A stretch of 64,000 nucleotides of DNA from Branchiostoma floridae (taxonomy: Eukaryota > Chordata > Leptocardii > Amphioxiformes > Branchiostomatidae). A program made the position numbers and the translations under genes. The notes beneath the pieces were generated by a model, which did not search any database, had not been told where the DNA came from, and saw nothing but the letters and a program-made list of their open reading frames with translations. Of the stretch, positions 36,616 through 49,683 are shown piece by piece. Location of the stretch: assembly GCF_000003815.2 (NCBI RefSeq), contig NC_049990.1:22325247-22389246 (forward strand). The letters are read 5' to 3'. The number at the start of each line of letters is the position of its first letter. Position 1 is the stretch's first letter.

Positions 36616-36781
36616 TCCAAGCGGATCCTACGGTGCCATAAGATAGTATCAAAGCTGGCTAAGGCCTGGGAGTATTGCCGGCTTAAGTCAGGCGGGCTCC
36701 GGTAGCATACCACTCCTAGGCCGGCTTCACTCCTCTGCCAGCTTTTGATACTATCTTATACTACCGTAGGATCTGCTTGGA
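36616..36781. mobile_element. MITE with about 45-bp terminal inverted repeats
   Basis: The left end (tccaagcggatcctacggt, then ataagatagtatcaaagctggc) is the near-perfect reverse complement of the right end (gccagcttttgatactatct, then ccgtaggatctgcttgga). It is about 166 bp with a GC-rich interior and no coding potential. A fragment of the same element lies at 46,059-46,110. Short MITEs are common in lancelet genomes. Confidence 0.85.
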
Positions 36782-38999
36782 AAATAGGCACAATGTCTAA
36801 CTTTGAATTTTGAAAATCCCAATCCAATTCAATAATCCATTGCCCCATTACAAAACGCTACAGAACGCCACACACAAAAATTAATTTTCATTGAAGAAAT
36901 CGACGTTCTAGCTTATAATTGTTTTGAAACATACCAAGGCTTATTTTTAAGAACAGCCAGCTGAGGCGTGCATAGCGCACAAGAAGAGCGCTTGCGCAAC
37001 AAGCTTCAGGCTATGACCCTATTGACCTAAGTCCTGTCACATGTACAAGATTGCTGAGAGAGATAACCAGGTTGAGTTGTACAGAAGGGCTAGTTCACTT
37101 TACATGTTTCACGCTTTCACCTAAAACCGTATGTTTGATACACGTACAAAGTGTTTTAGGAAGACCACTTAGAGATAAACGTGATCGTCAATAAAACTGA
37201 TCTATGTAGTATGTGGACAGACAATCACTATATAGACAGGATTCATAATTAACGCTTTGGTCCCAGGGAAAATCATCGAATGGGGAGACAAACAAGTGGT
37301 CGTATTGGCCAGAATGGTCTTCTTGTAGAGGTGGTCACTTGTACAAGTCTGACTGTATGATATCGAGAAGTAATTAACTTGAAAAAAAAAAGCAGCTCAG
37401 ATAAGACAAATAATTCTCAATTCTCATTGCGAATTTTTGGCTACCCGCTTCTAAAAAAATCATTCATTTTCCAGCTACTTTGATAGAGACCGCACTTAAA
37501 TTATTAAACTTCGCTCTTATTAGGTTATGGATAATTAAAAAAAAAGTAGGAAACCTGATCGCAATATACTGTATGTTTGAGTAAATTCGTGACCGCATCT
37601 AGGCAATTTGAACAGCTTAAAACTAGCTTAAGAAGAACACGGTAGGGCCGGGAACAAACCTACACTATGGTTCCAATAGCTATCTACCACTCAAAATGCA
37701 CGACCATAGCATGTTCATAACACGATATATCAAAACCGTACGTTAAGCTGCCATATCGCCGAAATCCGCTATGGAGCTTTTCCCGACCCCTGCCCAAGTA
37801 ACAAATATCAAGTAGTACAAGGATCCATCCACGACTTCCTGTGGTATAATGTCGACAAACACAAAGACAGACGCATACACAGACAAGGACCGAAAAAACA
37901 TAACGTTAACCTTCTTTATGGAGAAAAAGAACGACACTTATCCATGGTGGGGAAGGAGAACACATGATGCAAGGATCGCGATCGGCATGAGACGTTTGTA
38001 ATGTCTAGCGGTCAAAGTCTTAAGATTATTAGGGGAAGTGCTTGTCTAGAATTTAAGAATTCAAAAAGAGAAATAACGGTACGCATGGCTCAAATCCACG
38101 ACAGTACGTTACAGTTGGCTGAAAACCCACCGTATGACCCGGCATGATACTACAACTTGTTTCCAACCCCCTACTTTAAACCTCGCCGAAAATTAACAAA
38201 AGGGGAGAAAAACTTCTTACCTTTCTAAATTGCAGTTTCCGCAAGTTAAGTCAGAAGCCCTCCTACTGCGTATAGTAGTTTTTCCTGATACTATATGAAG
38301 TTACTTTCTATTAAACTAGTGCGAGCCAGCCAACTAGCGGTATGAACTAACCGGCTACGATGTGCCGAGTGAGGGTAACCCGCCTTAGTCAGACTTTTAT
38401 ACTTCTGGGCAAGTTTTGTCGGGGAGAAAATGTTTCCAAGATGAGTGTACATTGTTTAAGGCAACATGTGTATCACTAGGCGGGCCCACGCATTTGTATA
38501 CCGTTATAATACGTAACTTCCTTCGCAGAAGGCGATACAAAAAAGCTGTTGATAGTCAGTTGTGTATGTAAGCATACCGGTATTGCAGGTGTCAGGTGTC
38601 GCTTCTGACGTATGAGTCATGTTAACCTGGAATAACCTTGGATTCCACAGTCCATATAAGGGTGGTGCTATTGTTTAGGGAATGTGCTAACTGACATCCG
38701 CACTGTTGCCGCGTTCTACAACACTCACGTGTTTTGGCTCTCTGTGAAGCCCAGAAGGCCATAGGTATGCATGGCCCTGAGCTTATCAATCAAGAAAGTC
38801 TAAATACAAAGAATTTTGGGGGTGAGTTTCGTAGTAGGCCTTGTAATCAGTCTTAAGTAGTCAAAGAACCTTCAAGGAGTTTGTCGTAAGTATTAAGAAA
38901 GTCAAAGGTGAAGGAAACTAAGGTGGGACGGATTACTGTCAAGGTTCGTTTGTTCTCAAGTGACCACCCAAGCTAAGACATTGTCGGAACTTCCGAATG

Positions 39000-39007
39000 T
39001 GACGTCA
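39000..39007. promoter_or_regulatory. Palindromic CRE (TGACGTCA) in a GC-rich patch
   Basis: A perfect CREB/ATF consensus palindrome within about 150 bp of CpG-rich DNA (roughly 38,990-39,140) that also holds cgtgacgtcc. No gene is recognised next to it, so a promoter or enhancer role is only a possibility. Confidence 0.35.
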
Positions 39008-39476
39008 CTATCGGTGACGCCCGAGTGTTGGTCGGGGAAGGGCGCTACCGACGGAAGTGCCGCCGGCGGCTTTCGTGACGTCCGGAGATTCCCGAATGGC
39101 GCTTCGGAGACTTTTCGTGAGAGATCGGAGGGCTCCGCATGATGTACTCTCTGCGATGTCAAGGACGTAGACCGACCTTATTACTCAGGGTGTATGGATA
39201 GAATAACTAGAGCGTCCCCTGTGACTATTTTCAGCAGAAACAAACTTTTCCGCTTCCTTTTATATCAAATTACTAGAACTTCCGAAGACAGCGACCTGGT
39301 AGCATATATGAAACACAGAGGTTTTCTGTATGTTTCGTTCATTGTATGCCGGAAAGAAACAAATATCACTTTCTCACTCACATTCAATGGAATGTGAAAT
39401 GATACGTGGACCTAAAGAGGGCTTTTTGTGTGTATACTTGGTATGTGTCTGTCTGTGTTTAAGTGTGTGCGCGCAC

Positions 39477-39567
39477 ACGTGTGTGAGTGTGTGTGTGTGT
39501 GTGTGCGTTTTTGTCTGTGTCTGTGTGTGTGTGAGAGAGAGAGCGCGCTTCGGAGAGAGGGAGAGAA
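39477..39567. repeat. (GT)n/(GA)n simple repeat
   Basis: Interrupted GT dinucleotides pass into GA-rich sequence. Frames through it are artefacts of low complexity. Confidence 0.9.
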
Positions 39568-39978
39568 CAAAGAGAGGTGTGTATTTGAACCCCACCCCTA
39601 AACCAATGCACGTGTAATGCTGTGTCACAAAACCGCCCTACCTACGTACCGCACAATGTGCATGGCCTACACGTATATGGGTCACCAACACTGAATAGCT
39701 ACTGTGAGTGTGTTTCCGTACTCACCTGGCGTATGTTACACCTGGTGTCAGGGGACAGTACCCATTGTCTCTGATACACACACAAGTCACCGTTTTGCCA
39801 ACATGGCCTGAATGGACGGTTTGCTGATGTCGACAGCAACACTCTTGACTCATCCGGAGGATCCACAACATGATGTAAATAGAGCGTGAACAGAGGTGTC
39901 CTGTTCGTCTTGCCTGTATTGTCACAAAGTTGGAGACTTCTAGTCACTAATAGTGATTTGGAGACGGGTCCATTCCTT

Positions 39979-40130
39979 TCTCTCCAAGCAGAGGTTTGGA
40001 TGGACGTTTGTAACATTCTTTCTTCTGCTTTGCTCTATTTTATTACAGCCAGCTTATCAGCTTATCTGTTATAGAAAACGGGGCACGTCAGAAGAGGATC
40101 GCAATTGTCCATCAAACCTCTGCTTGGATA
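39979..40130. mobile_element. Short MITE-like element
   Basis: ccaagcagaggtttggatgg at the left is matched in reverse complement by ccatcaaacctctgcttgg at the right, about 150 bp apart. The outer bases TCCAAGC resemble those of the 36,616 MITE. A single end of the same family (aaacctctgcttggag) is seen near 59,857 in the photolyase gene. Confidence 0.7.
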
Positions 40131-42911
40131 GTGTTGAATAAATCTTGACGAAAATCAACCGTTGTCTGAATCACGTTCAGTTTTCTTTTGTGGTGTCTTT
40201 AAGAACACCCTGCCACGAGTGAGAACAAAGGAATAAATTCGTGAACATAACTTCATATTTTCTAATCAAGTAATAAAAAAATACAACCCTAAAATATCAC
40301 TGCCACATAGATGCAATCAAGAAGAAACGTGGTACCCTTGAGCAACCATGACTTAACACACACTTATAACTGACCTAGGATCATACATGTATCCAACAGA
40401 CGCAAATCATCACCCAAAAATTGGCAGTTGGCTTATATCATGAATCGAAATGCCTTCTGGAACTTGGCCATTGAAGCAGAAAAGTATGACATTGCAAGTT
40501 TCTCCCCCTTCTTTCACCACTCAATGTTTAATCAGCAAATCTTTAACTCCAGACGGACGTGGTAAACCGGACGCCAGTGTTGTGGGTCAAACATGTGGGA
40601 ACAGGCGGGTCTCTTTTACCTGTTTACTGTTGTTTGTGGGATGGTTGATTTACCCACTAAGCTTGTTAGGCCTAAAACATGTTGTGTTTCAGGTTATCTG
40701 CTGACTCTGACGTTTTTTTTTTTTTTTATTTCAAAGGGACATAAACTTTTTTATCTAAGTGATAAAATTTTAGGAAACATTTTCAACATGTTCTCCTCAC
40801 ATCATTCTTGTGAAATGGAAAATTGGGCTTGTACAATATTAATGTACACCTGTAGAATCATAATCATAATACGATGTGGAAAATACCATTGTCTTGATGC
40901 ATTATACTTCAGTTTTACAGTATCAAACAGTACTTGTTGGATCACGATGGCCGAAATTTAACGAAATCTGAAACAAAGAAAAAATATCGTTTGTCCGTTA
41001 GTCCCTCGTGGTACAAAGATTATATGTGTCAAAATACCTACCTGATAAAGTAACGAACACAAACTCAAATACTCCTGGTTTTACCCACATCAACAGGTGT
41101 ATATAGCCGGACAAAAGACACAGCCCTAACTTGGTGATCACACTGTTTATGTTATGTTATGTTTAGCCCCCATCTCTAAGGGCGTTCTCCTAAAACGTTA
41201 AACGTGTCCTGTGCCTAGCAAAAGAGTGCCTATTTTGGGCACCTCCCTCAAGTTTTACAGTGTACATTTAAAACCTCATTTAAACGGGCGTTTCTCCAGA
41301 TCTTGTACGCAAGATAAGAATGCCCCTACATCTACAGTATTGTTGTACGTTTAGGCGTGCCGCACTCTGTGCAGGTGTTGTCTAAATAGCTAAATGCACG
41401 TCTATTATCATTGGAGACAAAACGTGGTTTAAACAAGCCTTGAGCCGACCCTTTGCATGACGTAAATCCCCAAGGGTATGGCCAAAGCTTGTCAATCGTG
41501 CAAAGGTCGAGGACTTAAACATTGTATGTCCCTGAATTTGTTTGGACTTTACGTTGACCATGAGAGCGTGACGTTTGTTTTGTGGTTTTGAGGGCAGTTA
41601 TCATTCTCGCCGCCAGGCGGCGCAGCTGGCTTGTATGACAATATTGACCAGCGCAAATACATGAAATCGCTTTTTGAAGGTTATTCTACTGGAAGAATCG
41701 CAGTTATCTCTTCAGTTTGATTCTTTCATAATTTCCAAACATAACAGAAACCTTCAAAGACAAGCATTGTAGAGATTCAGAAGCTTGCGATTGGGACGGT
41801 CAGCTTTGACAGGATGTAGTTATAGGCGATGTCGATAGGCGGCATTAATGTGACGGAAACTTGTCAAAGCACGTAGGTTTGAGATTTTGGTGCTGTTGAC
41901 AACTGCGGGTCAACTGACGTTCACAGCGTGGGTACACTGAAAGATAGATCACAGCAAGTAAGACTGAATTCATGAACCTTCTTAAATTGCGATCGCCGCT
42001 TCAGTCCATATATCATCACCACGACTTGCGTATTTTATGAAGCCTAAAGATGTATATCATAAACTATATATCCGAATTAATAATCTCGTGGAAAGTTCCT
42101 ATTTCTGACGTCATTGTTGACGGTGCTTTGTCATATCGTATGTACATGTACTAAAACTAAATATTGATTGAGAAGAAATGCGTATCAACAAGCTTGGATT
42201 TGTGAATATATATTTTGAAGCAGAAGATCAGTGTGCTTTTAGAGTCTTGGGCTTATGAATTAGTAAACGCGTACTAAGTAATGACAGACCTTTCTATCAT
42301 TTTTTCACACAAAAACAACCACCTTATAGATGGATAGAGATGGTGACAGCTAATTCCCTTCTTTTGGTTTCTAGCCATAGATTGTGAGCGCAGTGTTACA
42401 GCCCCTGCTTTGAGTTTGAAACCAATCCGTTACAAGGCCGTCTACCGAGGAATAAATATAGCCTAGGAAAGTGACAGATGACGAATACCAGAAATATTCC
42501 TGGTGTCCACACGTAATGTTAGTAACATGATCTGGGCGATACATGCGTATTCATCATAACACAGTATCATATTACTGTAATAAAATGATATAGATAGCCT
42601 GTTGTTTACATCATATCAAAAGATACAATGATTGAAGCACACTTCGTGGTACTGATACACTGTCGGATTGTTCGGTACAACATATTTGTGAGTGGTAACT
42701 TACTTGGTTAACATTACTATATTCTAATATTGATGTAAATTTGTTTGCATTTGGGAAAATAACGTATAAAACTAACATGATACATTAATGCATTGTGTGT
42801 TAAAAATCTTATTGTATTCTTATAACAACCTCAGATAATATTTCCTCGTTTCACTTTCTCTCTTTCTAAACAGGGTGACAAAAAATCACCGACCGACAAC
42901 TGCATTACGCC

Positions 42912-45900
42912 ATGGCAGCTTTGTTGTATGACATAGTACAACCGGTAGGCCACAGACTTTAAAATACATTAGTTTTGCTAGTTTCATTTACTCCTCACGG
43001 AATATATTGCATTCAGGGGTTGTTTTTAACGTTAAAAATTGCAGGTTTATTTTTCTAAACAAATTAATGAATTTTGAGTGGTAACATGTAGATAGTTTTT
43101 GGCATTGAAAATAAAGAAGTACGCGTAGTGTAAGTTTGCGCCTCCTAGCTGCATTCTTTGGAACTGCAGCTGTTTTTATGTTAACATGAAAAAACAGGAC
43201 ATTGAAGTGAAGAGTGGATTTTAATGACTTCTAACTTCTCATAGCTAAATATTTGCACCAGTGCAGTGATTACAATTCGTGGTATCTAAAAACATTTTTT
43301 TAAAGAACTTTTTTTTTCTTTTTTCCTCAGCCTAAGGACACAAGGAACACCCTGGTCATCGCCCTGTCTGCACGAGCGTTGTTTGATTTAGAGACCGAGG
43401 ACAGAGTGTTCCAGGAGCACGGCCTGGAGGCGTACATACAGTACATGGTGGAGAGGGAAGATGTCATCCTGCCAAAGGGGCCAGCGTTCGAGTTTGTCAG
43501 GGTAAGGAGGGAGAGCCCTATATTCTGGCAATCATTACAGTTTCAATAAAATAAAATAAAGATATATTTGTGTGGACAAGGTCATGTGTTGTACATGCTT
43601 ATAGAGAGCTGTACTTCTTTCTGACATAAAAAAAACTGAGATATAAACGTTGAGTGAGGCTATTGTATTAGTAATAGTGTAACTTAATCATTGTGCAGTT
43701 TCTTGTCAATTTTTCAGCCATGTCATTTCAGAATTGACTATCAACAATAATGTGCATCATTTTTCTGACCGTGAGGTTACAGGAATTTGCACAATACATA
43801 TTTGATATTAAACTGTTCCAAGATGTCCTCCATTTGCTTAACATATATGTGCGATAAATGAATGATATTGCACATGGGAAATGCAAACATGTTCAGAGTG
43901 TTTGTGTCTTTTTTAGTCTGCTTTAGCTGTCAACGATCATATCCGAGAGCTGGACCCGAAGGACATAGAACTGTTTGACATCGTGATCGTGAGCCGTAAC
44001 CACACACAGGCAGCGGTTAGACTTATCAACTCTATCAACCACTATGGTGAGTCAGTTAACCAGTTATTTGTATCACGATTGACACTAGGTAATTGACCTT
44101 GTTGTACTAATATTTTATTACAGTCAGTAGCTAACATGCTCAAGGGACCTCATCAAACAAGGGACTCCATTTTACATCCCTTCTAAAATATAACACACAA
44201 AGTTTGCACTTTGGAACATATAAGCTGTTATATTACCACACTGATAGGCTTTTGTGTAGAAAAGTATCTTCAATATACGTCCAAAATGTATTTTCTGCCA
44301 CAGCGTCTGTATTATTGTCACACAAACTCTGCTGTCCAGGGCTGTAACTGATCCCTCCCCGCTAAATGTTGAGCAGGCTGCTATAAGCGAGATTTAAACA
44401 GGCTATCTCTGATTGTACAGAACTTACTAATAAAAAGGCAAAGAAAAGAGTGAGGATTGGATGATGTCAGTAATATGGAATGATCAACAGCATTGCGTGC
44501 CAGTTTTTCTGCATACTGTTTGACTCCAAGTTTAGCTACTTGTAACACTAGTTCACCTTTGTCCGTGGGTTAACCTATCTCCGTTGTTTATAACAAAGGG
44601 TATTTGGGGATAGCAAGTCGACAGATGGTGGTGTCAAAGTGTAACATTTTTTGTAACATGCATTGGCATAATACCGGTCATAAGCCCTATACCGGTCGAT
44701 TAAAAATAGTGGAACTTAAAGAGATCTACACATGCAACAATAGTTATTTCTGAAGTATGCACACTTCAGACATCTAGGTGTCCAATACATCATTTACAAA
44801 GCATCGATAACAATGCATTCGAAGACAACAAGGCCAAAAGTTTTCAGGTCATTTTCGGGGCAGGCGAGCTCGTCGTGGGACAAACACACTGTCACGTTCA
44901 TCGCCAGATTTGTAGATAATAATCACATGTGCTCACGGCACAAGACGAGCATGATTCAACAACAATCTTGAATTTCTTTTGGTGACCTACAACTCGTGTA
45001 AAAGTGTGAGGAACCGTTGCATTATCGCCCGGATCTACGGCTGAATGGGTCAAATTGAACGTACGCCGCCATTTTCCCGCCATTTTTAATGCTACGGCCA
45101 GCAGTAAAGTTTTACGTCATAGCGGTTGTGACGGACCAAAATTAAATGAAAATTCTTGTCAGTATACGCCCATTTTCTCATAACTTTTTGTATGCTCATG
45201 CAGATTTTTGTTTTGTGCAACTACTAACAGGAAAGAAAGGAACAACAGAGGATGTATAAAGGTACATAGCGGCAGTTAATTGTGCCGTGTTTCGTTCGGC
45301 CGGTATATAGTGCACCCCCTTCCAACCACGCGCCCGTTCTCTGTGCAATTCCACGGTGTGTTCCAATTACGATATTATGTTTTTAGCAGGACTAGAGAGA
45401 CAAAATAATTTACACAGAAGAAGTGGCAAAGGTAAGCTGTAACAGCAACATGTAACTGGAGAAAATGATGCGTTGATCATTTGCCAAATTAGCATTGCTT
45501 GAGAAATTGCAGTAAACCGACCGGTATTATGCCAATGGATGTTATATTGAAAACCTTGTAATTTTAAACCAGAGTCTGTCAAAAACAACAGATATAGGTT
45601 ACCCCATGAATAAAGGTGAACTATTGTTACACTGTTCAGGCCTGTGTTTGGAGCGGCTGTCCCTGACAGAAGGAACTGACCCTACCACGTACCTGGAGGC
45701 CTGGAAGGTGGACCTGTTCCTGTCACCAGAGGAGGGAGATGTCAGGAGGGCCATACAAGCAGGTAATGCACATGTACATGTGGGAGTTATGGAGAGTAGG
45801 CTGGGAAAAGGGTTAGCTCAGACAAACATGTAGTGCTGGTAACAACTGGCACTGAGGTTCAAAGTATTATAGATTGTTACCATTATCACAGTCCTTTTCA

Positions 45901-48900
45901 TCCTGACGGATACTCTGTTCACCGCCGATGGGCCCGTCTGTGTTCACCAAGGCCAGCCAAATAGATTGTTGCCATACATTTATTAATTGCATCATTTGAC
46001 ACCTTTACTTCAGCTGTCTTGCAGTTCCAGAGTGTCCATGTTTTGCATGAGTTAATAATCTCCAAGCTTCACTCCTTTGCCAGCTTTTGATACTGTTATG
46101 CTACCGTAGGTAATATCAAACTACACCTACAAGAATGGCAAGTATAAGTCTAAAAGAAAGACATGTTTCCTCACCACCAGGTTACCCTGCAGCAGTGGTG
46201 TACCAGTCGGAGACTGCAGACCTCCCCCATGACCAGCTGAGGATCGTGTTTGACGGGGACGCTGTGCTGTTCTCAGACGAGGCGGAGAGGGTGTATCAGG
46301 AGGGAGGCTTCCCGCTATTCTTCCAAAACGAGACAGTAAAGGTTTCAACACCACTGGATGAGGTAAACAAGAATGAAAATAATAAAGAAATGCTGTAAAT
46401 GCAGAAATGTTTGTGGTGGATTAATGTTCGCGGTTTTTGCAGTGACCACTTCACCGCGAACTTAAAACCACCGCGAACATTTTTTCTATTATTGTATTAC
46501 ACTTCAGTCTATGGTGTTACCGCAAACTTAAATCCACCGCGAAAAGTCCTTTTTCCCACTTCTGCGAAATTAAATCCCCGCGAACTTAAATGCATTTACA
46601 GTATATCTGAGGCCACACTATATGATTTCCTTGGTTCTCCAATTAAAAAAAAAAAAAAAACGTAGCAAAGAGGCAACATAAAAGCAATGGGCAGGGAAGA
46701 AAACTTGAATGCAACTGTATTCACTCCATAAAAATGAGTACACCAAGGCATAAACTTGGTTCTCTGGCTTTGTTTTCATTGTGTGTTTTTCAGTTAAGCA
46801 TATTTATTACCTCCATGAAATGTCATGGAGGTTATATTTTACCCTGCGTTTGTGTGTGTGTCTGTGTAAACAAGATAACTCATGAACGGTTGGGTGGATT
46901 GCTTTCATACTTGGTGTGTTGGTAGTGTGTGATGAAAGCTGGAAATGATTAGATTTTGGGCCCCCTACCAACTCCCCTTGGTACTGCAGCGCAACTTCCG
47001 GTTTTGCTATCTCGGTGTTCTGAACAAGCTATGGTCACGATTTTTGCGTGTTAGACAGCTCTTGTGCTCAGGAATAACTGACATAAGTTTGGGCCCCCTA
47101 GCGTCTAGTTTTGGGATAGCAGGGGCATTTTTGTCAAAAACTTCTGAAGACAATTACTCAAGAAGGAAACAACGGATTTTCATGATTTTTGGTATGTAGG
47201 TACCTTAGACAATGTTGTACAAAATAAAATACTAATTATGCAAAATAGGAGCACATTTGCATAATAAATGAGAATATTCTATCATAGCAGTTTTTTCTAT
47301 GTATCTCTTGTCCCGGAAATGATATGGTCATGGCATTTGGGTGGTAGATAGCTTTCTGTGTCATGACAAAGTGGGGCAAGTTTCAGCTCCCTAACATTTA
47401 ATTTAGGAACTGCAGGGGAGTTTTTGTCACGACATTCCAAAGGGGATAACTGCAGAAAGGATTGACGGATTGGCATCATATTAGGCATGCGGGTACCTTG
47501 GGCAAAGATGTTCATAATGATATACATGTTATGCAAATGAGGACTTAATTTGCATAATGAAGGAGGAAATTGTATAATTCCATTATCTTCAATAACTGGA
47601 CTTCAATAAATGTAACATATGTTAGTTATAATAGGTGGAATATAAGCAGATACCAAATATGGTAATGAGGAACTTATTTGCATAATTTATGTAAAAATTT
47701 TAAAACCGCTTAATGATTATTAATGGGATTTTTATAATTGTGACATGTGTACGTTGGTCAATGATGAACAACACCATGCATAAATTATGTTAATGTGTTA
47801 GTCAATTGCATGAAATTTACGAAAGCTCTAAATTTTCATGGAGGTATGAGGTTGCCGAACTCTAGTTTTCATTCTTTTTTAAAAATCCATGAACCATCAA
47901 ATTAAATTGGCATGGCCTTAGGGTCAGGACACTGAAATGGTAATCTTACACTGCTTGTGACATGGAAGGCCAGTGCTTTGTAAAGTTTTATGAAGTACAG
48001 TGATGTGTCGACCATTGCTGACCATCCCATCCTAAAGACTGCATCCCTTTTCAGTAGCATGCAAGTCCAGCGAGAGACAACTGTCGGGATTCGAACCTGC
48101 AACCTTTGGGTCCAGAGGGAAGCATTCTAAACAGTTGGACCTTGCATGATGCACACAACATAGATATAGAGGGTAAGGTAAGGAATAGGCTGGTGTTCAA
48201 GTATATGTACATGTAATGATTCTAACAAGAGCTGTTAGATTTGTGACAATGTATCTTCAGCAAAACTGAACTTCTGAAGTCAAGCTAACAGTAACCTTTA
48301 GATTAGTACCTCTAACTATNNNNNNNNNNNNNNNNNNNNNNNNNNNNNNNNNNNNNNNNNNNNNNNNNNNNNNNNNNNNNNNNNNNNNNNNNNNNNNNNN
48401 NNNNNNNNNNNNNNNNNNNATCCAGAAAGTAGTTCGCTCCGGCGTTTTATACACAGGTAGCAGAAGCGAACATATGATAGGAGCGAACTACTACCTGGAT
48501 GGTATACCCAGGCTAACTTTGATGTCAATAACTAATAAACTTTGATGCCACATTTCTGCAGGGTCCCATGACAAAGTTTGCCCTTAGGATGTCAGCAATG
48601 CAGCAGAAGTTTCACAAGAAAAGAGTACCATGCCCCATCCGCACCTACCTCCTAACGGCCAGGTCGGGCGCGAGTACGGGAAAACGTGCCATCCTAACAC
48701 TCCGCCACTGGTGCCTGCAAATTGACGAGTGTAATTTCAACGCGGGGGCGGGAAAGGGCGCCATGTTGAGGGCGATACGGCCGCATCTGTACCTGGACGA
48801 CTCGCAGAGGAACATTGACGCGGCTCTGCAAGAAAACATCTGTGCAGCGAGGGTTCTGTATGGTGTACAGGACAAAGGGACTGAGAGAGAGCCCACACAG

Positions 48901-48948
48901 AAAGCACTGAGGAAGAAAGAAAGAAGTGAGAGCAATGGAGAAAAATGA
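42912..48948 (+). CDS. NT5C1: Cytosolic 5'-nucleotidase I (NT5C1A/B-like)
   Basis: Six exons, all with GT-AG junctions and matching phases: 42912-42944, 43331-43501, 43917-44046, 45640-45762, 46181-46362 and 48562-48948. Together they give 1026 nt, or 341 residues (human NT5C1A is about 368). The family hydrolyses AMP and other nucleoside 5'-monophosphates to nucleosides in the cytosol. Recognised blocks are the N-terminal LVIALSARALFDLE, INSINHYG near 105-112, the catalytic DGDAVLFSDE at 177-186 (the nucleophile-type DxD), CPIRTYLLTARS at 237-248 (motif II Thr245), AGKG at 276-279, and RPHLYLDDS at 286-294 (acidic Asp292/Asp293). The tail is short and charged. A 3'-splice-like cag at 42871-42873 suggests an upstream UTR exon. 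Intron 5 contains an assembly gap and several repeats. Which vertebrate paralogue (A or B) it matches best was not determined. No clear AATAAA was found soon after the stop. Confidence 0.93.
44542..45630. mobile_element. 1.09-kb inverted-repeat element in NT5C1 intron 3
   Basis: The left end (gtaacactagttcacc, then gtgggttaacctatctccgt) is the inverted match of the right end (acagatataggttacccc, then ggtgaactattgttac). The ends belong to the family of the 13,427 MITE, with a larger non-coding interior. The right end stops about 7 bp before the exon 4 acceptor AG (45638-45639). Confidence 0.75.
46059..46110. mobile_element. Fragment of the 36.6-kb MITE
   Basis: ctccaagcttcactcctttgccagcttttgatact and a ctaccgtagg ending match one side of the element at 36,616-36,781, with the central part deleted. 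It lies in NT5C1 intron 4. Confidence 0.7.
46393..46601. mobile_element. MITE with CCGCGAAC internal repeats
   Basis: Begins ctgtaaatgca and ends tgcatttacag, an 11-bp perfect terminal inverted repeat. Inside, ccgcgaacttaaa-type words recur in both orientations. It is about 209 bp and lies in NT5C1 intron 5. Confidence 0.75.
46809..47845. mobile_element. DNA-transposon-like repeat, about 1.04 kb
   Basis: Starts acctccatgaaat and ends in the inverted form (attttcatggaggt). The interior has degenerate internal duplications built around 'gataact', 'gtaccttggacaa'-like, and 'ttatgcaaat' or 'tttgcataat' words. No transposase frame is seen, so it would be non-autonomous. It occupies much of NT5C1 intron 5. 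Confidence 0.55.
48075..48150 (-). repeat. tRNA-derived repeat or tRNA pseudogene
   Basis: The minus strand has a B box (GGTTCGAATCC at 48087-48097) and tRNA-like spacing upstream. The stems do not pair well enough to call a functional tRNA. It lies in NT5C1 intron 5. Confidence 0.45.
48320..48419. other. Assembly gap (100 N)
   Basis: Exactly 100 Ns inside NT5C1 intron 5. No exon appears to be lost, because exons 5 and 6 join in phase and give a continuous family alignment. Confidence 0.99.
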
Positions 48949-49659
48949 AATCTTAAGATCTAGAATATTGTTAACTGTAAAAAAGATTAAGCCTTCAAAC
49001 TTAAAAGTTTGTCAGATATATGACATTTTTTGTGGAACTTGAAGGAAAGTCAACACAGAAAAACATGGCAAAGAAAACTCAGAGCAGCAGAAATATGAAA
49101 CCTCAAGATATAAACTATTTTTGTTATTCGTTAAGAAAACAAAATCTTAAAGGTTTATAGTTTACATGAATATCTTTCCTAGACCTTATGTCTTTTGTAG
49201 GGACAAACTAGGAGGAACTGTGTGTGGGGGAAAAGGTGTCATGTCAAATTTTAGTGTACCAATAGGGGTGGTTTGGGCCACAGGGGTCAAACCATTTAAT
49301 TAGCTGACCTCCGACCCCCACCAATAGGAGAGCAGTCGCCGCCAGCCTTTCTAGAGAAGTCATAGGTCAGCAATCACATAATGTACACTATGCTTATCTA
49401 TGGTCATTTTTTTTACATATCACATTTGCAGTGTAAAAATCACTCTGAAATTAAGTAGCAGGTATCAATCAAATGGTTTCTTTTATCTCAAGTATCTGAT
49501 AGATGTTCAACTCAACTATTTTTCACAGTGACGTGTAAAATCTATCTAACTGATGACAAATGCAAGAAAGTGTCTTTATGGTATTCTAAGTATGCCAGGG
49601 AATACTGAAAATATTAGTCTGATAAAAAGGTGAAAAGTAATTCAATGCTCAGTCAATGC

Positions 49660-49683
49660 TTTATTTATCAACAATGCTTTATT
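49660..49683 (-). terminator. Two polyadenylation signals of POLE3
   Basis: AATAAA on the minus strand at 49660-49665 and at 49678-49683, within an 18-bp near-repeat (gctttattta), about 450 nt past the POLE3 stop. The convergent NT5C1 stop lies about 710 bp further left. The stretch 48,949-49,650 holds no other feature that I recognise. Confidence 0.65.

Larger units (their letters stand above)
31930..42870. other. Gene-free stretch between HAS-C and the 5'-nucleotidase gene
   Basis: About 11 kb with no frame that I recognise as protein and no convincing exon chain. Listed separately within it are the second copy of the HAS-A upstream block, a triplicated promoter-like cassette, two MITEs, a GT-rich microsatellite and a GC-rich patch with a CRE site. 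The rest is AT-rich and unremarkable by eye. Confidence 0.65.

Noticed and set aside
48645-48935. 96-codon minus-strand frame opposite NT5C1 exon 6
   Set aside because: Antisense shadow of a well-supported coding exon.
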